The notes beneath the pieces were generated by a model that was not told the origin of the DNA, searched no databases, and saw nothing but the letters and a program-made list of their open reading frames with translations. From JACDAN01 sp963847235 (lineage in GTDB: Bacteria > Actinomycetota > Thermoleophilia > Gaiellales > Gaiellaceae), in assembly GCA_963847235.1 (NCBI GenBank), contig CAWJYU010000015.1, positions 62,001 to 126,000 on the forward strand: a stretch of 64,000 bases of DNA, read 5' to 3'. Each line of letters begins with the position of its first letter. Within the stretch, counting starts at the first letter, position 1. Shown here one piece after another: positions 53,724 to 60,799 of this stretch. Both the position numbers and the translations under genes were made by a program.

Positions 53724-54368
53724 TTAGTCCCGGCCAATTCTGAACGTGGAGTCGACGACTGGATCGGCGAGGCGCATGCCGTTCTGGACGCGGAACGCAG
53801 GCCGGACGGTCCAGCGGTAATCGCCTGGCGTGAACCGAACGCGGCGTGGGAGGGTCACACGGGCGGACCGAGTCCGCCTCTGGTAGAAGCGCCTGCCGTT
53901 TCGGATGAAGGCGACCTGGTAGTAGGCCGCACGCGACTGAGACACCCAGGCGAACGTCCGAGCGGGTTTGAATCGCGGCAGCTTGCGCGCTCCGGACGGC
54001 GAAGCTGCAGGCTGGATCCGTTGGCCTTCGGCGGCAAACGTCGGCTGGTCTCTCGATGGAAGCAGGCTGACGACGAGGATCCCGACAAGTGCGCCGAGAC
54101 TCAGGAACGAAAAGGTTGCCGCGACCGGGATTCTGCGCTGCGGGGTGGGCGTCGGAGGTTCGATTCGGACCGGAGCAGGCCAGGGATGATCCGGCAGAGC
54201 GGCACGAGCCCCTGCAGCGAGATCGGGGTCCACAAGGACGAGCTCCGGACTGATCGGCCCGGTGGCGGGCTCTCTGGTTTCCACGATGGCTCCGACCGAG
54301 GGTAACGTCGAGGGCGGCCGCCTGCGGGGGGAGTCCGTTGAGTCAGAGGCAACGAGCAGCGGAGCCAA
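53724..54368 (-). CDS. Single-pass membrane protein of unknown function
   Basis: 214 aa from a TTG at 54368. A Pro/Ser-rich cytoplasmic N-terminus (~95 residues) is followed by one membrane helix 'FSFLSLGALVGILVVSLLPS' and a C-terminal extracytoplasmic part with 'RTFAWVSQSRAAYYQVAFIR' and 'VRFTPGDYRWTVRPAFRVQNG', a beta-sandwich (fibronectin-III-like) pattern. No catalytic motif. It follows the stand-alone response regulator by 63 bases and may share its transcript. Confidence 0.6.
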   Translation of the reverse strand: MAPLLVASDSTDSPRRRPPSTLPSVGAIVETREPATGPISPELVLVDPDLAAGARAALPDHPWPAPVRIEPPTPTPQRRIPVAATFSFLSLGALVGILVVSLLPSRDQPTFAAEGQRIQPAASPSGARKLPRFKPARTFAWVSQSRAAYYQVAFIRNGRRFYQRRTRSARVTLPRRVRFTPGDYRWTVRPAFRVQNGMRLADPVVDSTFRIGRD

Positions 54369-54431
54369 TACCGGGACGCGGCCGTTCCGGACCTTGGCAA
54401 TGGCCGCCTCGTCTCGAGTACGACGACGCGC

Positions 54432-54869
54432 CTAGTCGTTGCGCCGCGCCGGCTGCGTGGGCGTTCCGAGGACGGCCGCGAGCGACGCAACCTCCAGGAA
54501 GACGCTCCGCAGCTCCTCGACGCCGTGTTCCTTGCGCAGGAACGCCGTCGCACCGGCCTCTGCGGCCTCCTCCGCGCCCACCGGAGTCTGCGTCCCGGTC
54601 AGGACGAGGATCTGGACGGGCAGGCCGGTTGCTCGAATTCGCCGAGTAGCCTCGAGCCCATCCATGACCGGCATCATCAAGTCCATCAGGATCACATCTG
54701 GCCGGAACTCGGCCGCAAGCCTGACGGCCTCCTCACCGTCGGCCGCGATCCCCACTACTTCGACCCGCTCGTCCTCCGAGAGCACCGCCATCAACGACTC
54801 CGCGTAGAGTCTGTGGTCGTCGGCCAGGAGTACCCGGACGGCCGGACCGGATGGCGGATTTGAGGGCAT
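54432..54869 (-). CDS. Stand-alone response-regulator receiver protein
   Basis: 145 aa. A complete receiver domain: acidic pair in 'VRVLLADDHRLYAESLMAVL', phospho-acceptor Asp in 'PDVILMDLMMPVMDGLEATR' (about residue 62), Thr in 'ILVLTGTQT' and Lys in 'AFLRKEHGVEEL'. There is no output domain; a short polar tail follows. It may act as a phosphate sink or by protein contact. No histidine kinase is encoded nearby. It is divergent from the LuxR-type regulator at 55062. Confidence 0.9.
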   Translation of the reverse strand: MPSNPPSGPAVRVLLADDHRLYAESLMAVLSEDERVEVVGIAADGEEAVRLAAEFRPDVILMDLMMPVMDGLEATRRIRATGLPVQILVLTGTQTPVGAEEAAEAGATAFLRKEHGVEELRSVFLEVASLAAVLGTPTQPARRND

Positions 54870-55010
54870 GAGATGACCTTACCGCGGCTCGTCCGGCTGG
54901 CGAGTCCAGGCCGAAAGGCTTTCCCCCACCCGGAAGAGGAGTAAGGCGGTTTGCGGGAAGGCGATCTGCGGAAGGCGGGCAAGTGTCTGCACAGATCCGG
55001 ATGGGAGCCC

Positions 55011-55039
55011 TTGAAAAAAGGCGAAACCTCACCTATACC
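55011..55039 (+). promoter_or_regulatory. Sigma-70-type promoter of the LuxR-type regulator
   Basis: TTGAAA (55011-55016), 17-base spacer, TATACC (55034-55039). The predicted start near 55046 leaves a leader of about 16 bases before the ATG at 55062; no strong ribosome-binding site is seen in it. Confidence 0.55.
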
Positions 55040-55061
55040 TTTCAACAGTCCTACTGCGGCT

Positions 55062-55748
55062 ATGGACATAGAGACGCTGACACTTGATCCGCTCGACGCG
55101 GTCGTCCTGGATCCACACCCGATCTGGCTCGACGCCGTCGAGATGGTCCTGGCGCGGATCGGTGCGAGCGTCGTTCTGAAGACCTCGTCCGCTCGCGACG
55201 CCCTCGCGGCTATCGAGCGCGACCAGCCGCGGCTGCTGACGCTCGAGCTCGACACTCAGCCGGGTGAGCCCGACGGCTTCGAGGTCATACGCCGAGCCAC
55301 GGCCCTGTCGCGGTCGCTGCGCGCGATCGTCCTTTCGACGCATCACGACGCGGCGCACATCGACGGGGCGCTAGCCGCCGGTGCGGCTGCATATGTCGTC
55401 AAGACGGCGCATCCTGACGACGTCGCCTCGGCGGTGCGCCAGGCGTTCGACCATTCGGTCTACCTCCCGGGCGGGCCACTCGCCGTCGGCCAGCCGCTCG
55501 CACCCGAAGTACAACATGCCCGCAGGGAGCGCCCGGGGGGGCTCACCCGTCGCGAGCTCGAGATTCTCAAGCTCGTGGCCGAGGGACATTCGAACGCGGC
55601 CCTGGCGCGGATGCTCTGGGTCACCGAGCAGACGGTGAAGTTCCACCTCTCGAACGTCTACCGCAAGCTCGAGGTCACGAATCGCACGGAAGCAAGCCGC
55701 TGGGCGCAAGTGAACGGCTTGCTCGCCGACGAGCTGAGCCTCGCGTAA
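55062..55748 (+). CDS. LuxR-family response regulator with atypical receiver
   Basis: 228 aa from the ATG at 55062. The receiver domain (residues 1-125) keeps Asp17 ('AVVLDPHPIW') and Lys114 ('AYVVKTAHPDD'), but the phospho-acceptor position aligns with Glu62 in 'LLTLELDTQPGEPDGFE'; Asp64 is two residues off. The C-terminal LuxR helix-turn-helix is complete: 'LTRRELEILKLVAEGHSNAA', 'LARMLWVTEQTVKFHLSNVY', 'RKLEVTNRTEA'. Glu can mimic phospho-Asp, so the protein may be permanently active. It ends 80 bases from the RiPP precursor genes, converging on them, and may control the locus. Confidence 0.88.
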   Translation: MDIETLTLDPLDAVVLDPHPIWLDAVEMVLARIGASVVLKTSSARDALAAIERDQPRLLTLELDTQPGEPDGFEVIRRATALSRSLRAIVLSTHHDAAHIDGALAAGAAAYVVKTAHPDDVASAVRQAFDHSVYLPGGPLAVGQPLAPEVQHARRERPGGLTRRELEILKLVAEGHSNAALARMLWVTEQTVKFHLSNVYRKLEVTNRTEASRWAQVNGLLADELSLA

Positions 55749-55830
55749 GTTCCCGGCTCCTTCGCGAACGGGCCTTGGCCACAAATGCTCGGCGCGAACC
55801 GCGATCAGGAAAGTGGCTGGTGCTTCCGGC

Positions 55831-56016
55831 CTAGCAGCTGGAGACCGGGATCGTGATCGGTCCGAAGCTCATGCCGTCCGAGCCACCCCACTTCTTGTCG
55901 AAGAAGCAGCCGTTGAGCGTCAACTCGTACACGCCGCCGATTTCGACGAGCCGCGGAGCCTCGTACTGTTCGTTTTCCGTCCCGAACTGGGGTTCTTCTG
56001 CCTGGGCGTGCCGCAT
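55831..56016 (-). CDS. Lasso-type RiPP precursor peptide, copy 2
   Basis: 61 aa, ATG start with AAAGGA upstream. The leader carries the lasso-type motif Y-E-A-P-R-L-x4-G-x5-L-T: 'YEAPRLVEIGGVYELTL' at 18-34, with the conserved Thr at position 33. If cleavage follows the usual Thr(-2) rule, the core is the 27 residues from Asn35 to Cys61, containing 'CFFDKKWGGSDGMSFG' and ending P-V-S-S-C. It lies 24 bases downstream of copy 1 and shares the K-x-W/Y-G-x-S-D-G pattern. No Gly at core position 1 and no Asp/Glu at 7-9, so ring formation as in typical lasso peptides is not evident. Confidence 0.82.
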   Translation of the reverse strand: MRHAQAEEPQFGTENEQYEAPRLVEIGGVYELTLNGCFFDKKWGGSDGMSFGPITIPVSSC

Positions 56017-56040
56017 ACGCCCACCGTCCTTTACTGTCAG

Positions 56041-56208
56041 TTATCTCGACGCGTTCGTGATATCGACACCCAGCCACGAGAACCCGTCCGAGGATCCGTA
56101 GTACTTCGGCGTCGGCATAAGCGTCAGGTCATGGACAGTCCCCATAGCCTTCAGGGAGGGCGGCTCGTACCCTTGCGGGATCGGTTCGCTACTGCGATCA
56201 ACTGTCAT
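56041..56208 (-). CDS. Lasso-type RiPP precursor peptide, copy 1
   Basis: 55 aa from the ATG at 56208; a TTG at 56244 would add 12 residues, but its bases also fit a -35 box. The leader 'YEPPSLKAMGTVHDLTL' (14-30) has the Y-x-x-P-x-L-x3-G-x4-L-T lasso-type motif with Thr29. The predicted 25-residue core is Met31 to Arg55, including 'PKYYGSSDGFSWLG' and ending T-N-A-S-R. It is paralogous to copy 2, strongest in the leader and in the K-x-Y-G-S-S-D-G-F-S segment. Divergent from the HPr-kinase-like gene. Confidence 0.82.
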   Translation of the reverse strand: MTVDRSSEPIPQGYEPPSLKAMGTVHDLTLMPTPKYYGSSDGFSWLGVDITNASR

Positions 56209-56215
56209 GTCGCGC

Positions 56216-56244
56216 AGCGTAAAGCAGGATTCTTGCGTCGACAA
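56216..56244 (-). promoter_or_regulatory. Candidate leaderless promoter of the precursor genes
   Basis: Minus strand: TTGTCG (56244-56239), 17-base spacer, TACGCT (56221-56216), then 7 bases to the ATG at 56208. If used, the transcript would begin at or next to the start codon, as at the XRE operon. Confidence 0.35.
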
Positions 56245-56273
56245 CTAGCCGAGGGACCAGGATTTCGGGGTCG

Positions 56274-57131
56274 ATGAACCTGCCGCTTTCGGCGCCGCCG
56301 AGGCCGGCGGGCGCGTACGGGCTGCGACTCGAGGGCGTCGAAGGATCGCGCTCCCTCCTCGTCTCGGCCGATCCTCTGTGGCCACGGTTCCGCATTCGTT
56401 CCGAGGTCCACGCGCCACCTTGGCGTGAATCGGACATCGTCACGGATTCCGATGCTGAGTTGAGGCTCCAAGCCGGCGGCGAGGTCCGCATCGAGCGGGA
56501 GCCGGGCCTGGTTGTCTTCAGGACGGAGCGCCCGCTCACGGAGCTGGAGCTGATCCATCCGTACCTGGCCCCGGTCGCTGCCGTCGCCAGCTATTGGTTT
56601 GACCGCGAAAGCTTCCATGCCGGCGCCTTCGTGGTGGACGGGGCCGCTTGGGCTGTGATTGGAGAGCGGGAAGCAGGAAAGAGCACCTTGCTGGCCAGCT
56701 TGGCGTTACGCGGTATCCCGATCCTCTCCGACGACATGCTGATACTCGAGGGCGACCACCCGTTCCCGGCTCCGAGGTCGATCGACCTGCGCCGCGCCGC
56801 CGCGAGACATTTTGGCGTGGGCGAGCCGCTCGGCATCGTGGGCACGAGAGAACGTTGGCGTCTCCAACTGCCACCGATGGCCGGGCCGGCACGTCTGCGC
56901 GGTTGGATCTTTCTCTCGTGGGGAGATCGTGTCGAGACATCCAAGGTCGCTCCGCACGAGCGAGTCGCACGGCTTGGCGCTCAACGTGGACTGCGGCTGG
57001 CTCCCCGGGATCCGGCCCGCCTTCTCGATCTCGTCGCCTTACCCGCCTGGGAGCTTCGGCGGCCGGCCGACTGGGACCGGCTCGACAGCGCCACCGACGC
57101 GCTGCTCGAGCTCGTCGCGAACTCGGCCTGA
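56274..57131 (+). CDS. HPr-kinase-like (HprK-type) protein of the lasso locus
   Basis: 285 aa. The C-terminal two-thirds resemble HprK-type kinases seen in lasso-peptide loci: Walker A 'VIGEREAGKSTLLASLALRG' (G130 to S137) and an acidic 'ILSDDMLILEGD' (151-161) matching the catalytic Asp-Asp region, then 'FPAPRSIDLRRAA'. The N-terminal ~115 residues form a beta-rich domain. In some clusters such kinases phosphorylate a C-terminal Ser of the precursor; both precursors here carry Ser near their ends (V-S-S-C, N-A-S-R). It overlaps the convergent cyclase gene by 93 bases. Confidence 0.82.
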   Translation: MNLPLSAPPRPAGAYGLRLEGVEGSRSLLVSADPLWPRFRIRSEVHAPPWRESDIVTDSDAELRLQAGGEVRIEREPGLVVFRTERPLTELELIHPYLAPVAAVASYWFDRESFHAGAFVVDGAAWAVIGEREAGKSTLLASLALRGIPILSDDMLILEGDHPFPAPRSIDLRRAAARHFGVGEPLGIVGTRERWRLQLPPMAGPARLRGWIFLSWGDRVETSKVAPHERVARLGAQRGLRLAPRDPARLLDLVALPAWELRRPADWDRLDSATDALLELVANSA

Positions 57132-58271
57132 AGGAGCGCCGGCGAGCCAGGCCGCCTGAAGGAGCAGGTACGAGCGGGGATTCGGCGTCTCCGACGTCCA
57201 CTCACGGCGGAGCGCCTCCACATCCACGACCTCGGCGTCAACCCCGTGTCCCTGCCACGAGGCGGCGAATGCCCGGCTGTGACGGTTCCAGAAGGCCTCG
57301 TCGAACGTCGCCTTCGTCCTACGAGTGAGGACCGGCTCGGGGAGCAGATCGCCAAAGAACAGGCGCATCGCGGCGGTTCGGCTCTGGAAGCGGCTCGATC
57401 GGGGCAAGGCAGCGAGCGCAGCCCAGAAGCGCCGGTCCGCGAGCGGATGGTGTGCCGCGACTCGCTCACTCGAGGCGAGGGCATCCAGGCTGTCCAAGCC
57501 GACCCCCGTGTGCCGGAGGCCTCGCATCCACTCCAGGCTCCGACCCCAACGAAGCGGCTCGCCTGCAGCCTCTGCGGTCGCCGCACGTTCGACTGACCGC
57601 CTGGCCTCATCGCGCAACCATGGGAAGACGCCCTCCGGGAAGCGGCGGCGCAGAACCGCTGCCCTGATGCGCCGAGGCGTGAGAGCGAAGCCGACCCGGA
57701 GCAGGTCTCGAGGCTGCGGCCGCGTCGCTCCGGCGAGGAGCAATCGCGTCCGAGCCCACTGTGAGCTCGAAAACGCCTCGTCCCCTCCGACGCCGGTCAG
57801 AAGCGATCCACCAGTGGCCCGCCGCAAGAGCGGCACATGGAAGTGGGCGTTGAAAGGCCATAGGAGTCCATGCCTTGTCAGGGCCTCGCGGGCAACCGGC
57901 CCGACACAGTCCAGTTCATCCGTGAGGACGATTCGCTCCCAGTGGTCGAGGCCGAGATGACGAACGACTCGCTCCTGCCACTCGGCCTCATCGGACGCGG
58001 CGACATCGGGGAAGCAGTTCGTTGCGGGGATCGGCGCTTCCAAGCCTTCGCGGCGTGCGACGTGTGAGGCGACCGCGAGGACCCCCGCCGAGTCGCGGCC
58101 CCCGGAGAAGCTGACGAGACACGGTGGACGGACCAGTGCCTCCGCGACGACCTGTTCCAGGGCCTGTCGAGGCTGGCCTGCGGGAGGCGGGAGCGGTGGT
58201 GCGCCCGCGTCCTCGCCGAAGACGAGCCCGCAGGCGACATCGAGCTGCGAGAGCCGTGAGCCCGCGTTCAC
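57039..58271 (-). CDS. Asparagine-synthetase-like lasso cyclase
   Basis: 410 aa. The ATP-pyrophosphatase motif S-G-G-R-D-S is at residues 56-61 in 'PPCLVSFSGGRDSAGVLAVA', followed by 'PATNCFPDVAASDEAEWQER', 'LTGVGGDEAFSSSQW' (the G-G-x-E/D-E loop) and 'VLTRRTKATFDEAFWNRHSR'. The N-terminal glutaminase domain of true asparagine synthetases is missing, leaving only ~45 residues before the PP-loop. In lasso pathways the homologous protein adenylates a side-chain carboxylate and closes the macrolactam. Its start overlaps the B2 protease stop. Confidence 0.85.
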   Translation of the reverse strand: MNAGSRLSQLDVACGLVFGEDAGAPPLPPPAGQPRQALEQVVAEALVRPPCLVSFSGGRDSAGVLAVASHVARREGLEAPIPATNCFPDVAASDEAEWQERVVRHLGLDHWERIVLTDELDCVGPVAREALTRHGLLWPFNAHFHVPLLRRATGGSLLTGVGGDEAFSSSQWARTRLLLAGATRPQPRDLLRVGFALTPRRIRAAVLRRRFPEGVFPWLRDEARRSVERAATAEAAGEPLRWGRSLEWMRGLRHTGVGLDSLDALASSERVAAHHPLADRRFWAALAALPRSSRFQSRTAAMRLFFGDLLPEPVLTRRTKATFDEAFWNRHSRAFAASWQGHGVDAEVVDVEALRREWTSETPNPRSYLLLQAAWLAGAPSGRVRDELEQRVGGAVEPVPVGRPPKLPGG

Positions 58272-58624
58272 GGCGCTGGTAGGCGCATCAGCTCCCAGAA
58301 GCGCGCATCGTCACCGTCGAGCTCCCCGGCGAGCCATGCATGGGCGGTGAACTCGGGGCCTCGCGGATCCACGCCGATGACGACGTCGCGAACGTTCCCG
58401 TGCGCGCTCTCCCAGGCCTGCAGCACGAGCGCCCGCTCGAGGCATGTGTGCGGCCGGCGACGGAGGAGAGCGTAGACCCCACGCCCGGCGCTCGGCGGCA
58501 GCCCATCCGGGGGCCGATTCACGACGACCCGCTCGATTCCGCCGTGCCGCAACCCCCAGCGGGCCTTAAGCAGTGCAAGTTGCGCCCAGAGGGCGGCACG
58601 AAGCGCATGTCGGTCGGTTCTCAC
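58268..58624 (-). CDS. Lasso peptide biosynthesis B2 (transglutaminase-like leader protease)
   Basis: 118 aa. The Cys-His dyad of B2 proteins is clear: Cys61 in 'RRRPHTCLERALVLQAW' and His95 in 'GPEFTAHAWLAGELDGDD', where a nearby acidic residue would complete the triad. It should remove the leader after recognition by the PqqD-like partner. Both junctions are 4-base overlaps, with the PqqD-like gene upstream and the cyclase downstream. Confidence 0.88.
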   Translation of the reverse strand: MRTDRHALRAALWAQLALLKARWGLRHGGIERVVVNRPPDGLPPSAGRGVYALLRRRPHTCLERALVLQAWESAHGNVRDVVIGVDPRGPEFTAHAWLAGELDGDDARFWELMRLPAP

Positions 58625-58887
58625 GCGCGCTCCAGCAGGTTGCGCGCGTCGAGCTCGTCCAGGAAGCGGCCGACGTCCTCGGATGCACGTTCGCGGTCGA
58701 TCCCGAAGGCGCTCACGAGCTCGTCCACCAGCTGCTCTTGCGTCGTTCCCTCGGCGAGGCGGCGCCAGAGGAGAACGCCGCTCTCATTCGTGCTCACGTA
58801 GTCGGATCTCCCCAGGTCGACGGCGACGATTTCTTGCTCGATCTCGCGCCAGCGAACTGCATCGTCACGGAGTCGAAGCCTCGTCAC
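58621..58887 (-). CDS. PqqD-like leader-recognition protein (lasso B1)
   Basis: 88 aa. 'AVRWREIEQEIVAVDLGRSD', 'YVSTNESGVLLWRRLAEGTT' and 'QEQLVDELVSAFGIDRERAS', 'EDVGRFLDELDARNLLE' are the standard PqqD/RRE winged-helix pattern. It should bind the Y-x-x-P leader segment of the precursors. Its start overlaps the nucleotidyltransferase-like gene stop and its own stop overlaps the B2 gene. Confidence 0.9.
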   Translation of the reverse strand: MTRLRLRDDAVRWREIEQEIVAVDLGRSDYVSTNESGVLLWRRLAEGTTQEQLVDELVSAFGIDRERASEDVGRFLDELDARNLLERA

Positions 58888-59966
58888 AGGCGGTCCCGTC
58901 TCAAGGTCTCATTGTGGACCGAGACGCGCTCGAACGCGTGTCTCAGAGCTCTTCGCGTGCGTGCGGCTTTGATGCGCCAGGTCTCGCCCTCCGCCGGACT
59001 GACGGTGCGGACCAGAGCCTCACCGACGACCCCGAGGGCCTCGTTCGGAGGAAGAACCGAGAACGGTGAGAGCAGCCGGGCGGCATGGTCGCGAACCATC
59101 GATCGGTCGCGGGCGGCCTGGGCTCGTCCCGCCCAGAGCCGGACGTGCCAAGGAAGGGCAGGGGCGCCGAAGAGGACAGCGTCGGCAGCCGCCCTCATCG
59201 TCCGCCAGACGCCGTCCATCCGCCAACTCCGTGCGGCGTCCCAGAGCTCGCTCGGGTCGGCCTCCCGCGCGACCACCGTGACATCGACCAGGTCGAGGAT
59301 TCGGCGGAGCGGCGTGCCTTCCCAGGAGTGGGCGGCGAGCACGAGCGCGTGGTGAGCCGGAGAGAGTGCGAGAACGCCGGGGATTCCCGTCACGGAGTCG
59401 ACAGCGTCCGAAAGCAGCTCGGCCGTAGACGGCGGAGGCGACCACGAGATCCAGACCGGACGCCGATGCAGCTCCAACAGGACCGGGAGCCCGGGCAGTC
59501 TGAGCGGGCGGAGGTGATGTCGATCCTCATAGGCATGGTCGTCCATCCCAACGGCCATGAAACCCGCCGCGATCAGCGCCCGCTGAGCCTGCTCGGGCCG
59601 ATCGACGATCACGTCGAGGTCGCGGAAGGGACGCAGCGTCGGGCTCGGATACCGCCCGGCGACCTCGAGGCCTTTCATCAGGACGAGCGTGCCGTCGTAG
59701 GCTGCGCGAGCACGCTCCAAGGTGATCTCCGCGGCGAGGGTTACCGCGGCGGCGAGACGTTCGTCGGCGGCGAACTCCTCCGGGACGGGTTGCCCGAGGG
59801 CTCGAAAGCGTCGCGCGGCGAGCAGGTGGAGGCGGTGCGCTCGAAGGTCGACGAAGGTCGGAGAGCGTTCGATCACGCCGTCCACGGATCGCCAGAGCGC
59901 GTCGTCGGCGAGCTGCGGGTCTGAGCCGCTCCTTGGTTCTCTGACCGCGTCTTCGTATGAATCCAT
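58884..59966 (-). CDS. Nucleotidyltransferase-family protein of the RiPP locus
   Basis: 360 aa from the ATG at 59966. The core has 'LVLMKGLEVAGRYPSPTLRP' and the metal-binding D-x-D in 'FRDLDVIVDRPEQAQRALIA', then 'HHLRPLRLPGLPVLLELHRR', characteristic of the NTP_transf_5 (PF14907) family often found in lasso and related RiPP loci. The C-terminal ~180 residues are helical ('LSPAHHALVLAAHSWEGTPL', 'RILDLVDVTVVAREADPSEL'). It may nucleotidylate or otherwise tailor the product, or serve immunity; activity is unproven. Confidence 0.83.
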   Translation of the reverse strand: MDSYEDAVREPRSGSDPQLADDALWRSVDGVIERSPTFVDLRAHRLHLLAARRFRALGQPVPEEFAADERLAAAVTLAAEITLERARAAYDGTLVLMKGLEVAGRYPSPTLRPFRDLDVIVDRPEQAQRALIAAGFMAVGMDDHAYEDRHHLRPLRLPGLPVLLELHRRPVWISWSPPPSTAELLSDAVDSVTGIPGVLALSPAHHALVLAAHSWEGTPLRRILDLVDVTVVAREADPSELWDAARSWRMDGVWRTMRAAADAVLFGAPALPWHVRLWAGRAQAARDRSMVRDHAARLLSPFSVLPPNEALGVVGEALVRTVSPAEGETWRIKAARTRRALRHAFERVSVHNETLRRDRL

Positions 59967-59974
59967 CGTCGACC

Positions 59975-60799
59975 TCAGTAGAGCCCGAGGGTGCCGAGAC
60001 GCTGTTCCCGCCGCAAGGCCAGCCTGAACGCCAGGATCCCGATCACGAGTGACAGCCCAGACAGCGGCGCGAGTCTGGCGACGACGCCGGCAGTCTCGGA
60101 CCACCCGGCTCCGCCAAGCAGTGCATTCCGCATTCCATCGACAGCAAGGGCGATCGGATTGAGCTCGGCGACGGTTGTGACCCACTCCGGCAGGAGATCG
60201 ATCGGAAAGTAGAGCCCGGAGGCGAGCGCAAGGAGGAGCGTGCCCACGGCGACCGCATTCGTCCCGCGCCGGAACGTGAGTGTCGCCGCGCCGCTGAGCA
60301 CTCCGAGCCCCCAGACGAACGGGATGAACACGAGCAGCACCGCAGTCGCGGGGAGAATGCCGGCCGGTTCCATGTGGAGCCCGAAGCCGATCGCGACCGC
60401 AACCAGGAAGAGCGCGGTCTGAAGCGGGATGTAGATGAGGTCGAAGAACACCGATCCGATCTGCAGCGTCGCAGTTCTGGTCGGCGTCACCAGCAGCGAC
60501 TCGAGCGTTCCCATCAGCTGCTCGTTGCGGATTGCGGTGGAGACACGCTGAAGGCCGAACTGGATGAAGACGCCCAGGGCGATTCCGATCGCGGCGAACT
60601 CGAGGTACGTCACTTCCTTCCCCTGGAAAGTCGGAAGCTCGTCGGAGTCGATCATCTGGCCGATGAATGCGAACACGAGCGCCTGACCGACCAGGCTGAT
60701 CAAACCCGACGCGAAGGACATGCGATAGCTCCAGGCGACGAGGAAATCGCGCCGCACGAAGGCGGGCAGCTTGCGGAGCTCTCCGGCCAGCGCCGTCAT
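59975..60799 (-). CDS. ABC-2 type exporter permease
   Basis: 274 aa from the ATG at 60799, overlapping the ATPase stop (ATGA). Six membrane helices; early 'FVRRDFLVAWSYRMSFASGL', 'GLQRVSTAIRNEQLMGTLES', 'LLVTPTRTATLQIGSVFFDL' and 'LASGLYFPIDLLPEWV' are typical of ABC-2 permeases of the antibiotic-export type. It probably exports the RiPP product or gives self-resistance together with the ATPase upstream. Confidence 0.9.
   Translation of the reverse strand: MTALAGELRKLPAFVRRDFLVAWSYRMSFASGLISLVGQALVFAFIGQMIDSDELPTFQGKEVTYLEFAAIGIALGVFIQFGLQRVSTAIRNEQLMGTLESLLVTPTRTATLQIGSVFFDLIYIPLQTALFLVAVAIGFGLHMEPAGILPATAVLLVFIPFVWGLGVLSGAATLTFRRGTNAVAVGTLLLALASGLYFPIDLLPEWVTTVAELNPIALAVDGMRNALLGGAGWSETAGVVARLAPLSGLSLVIGILAFRLALRREQRLGTLGLY

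Noticed and set aside
56209..56244. TTG at 56244 as start of precursor copy 1
   Set aside because: Its bases fit a -35 box, no ribosome-binding site precedes it, and the ATG at 56208 gives a leader length like that of copy 2. It is not fully excluded.
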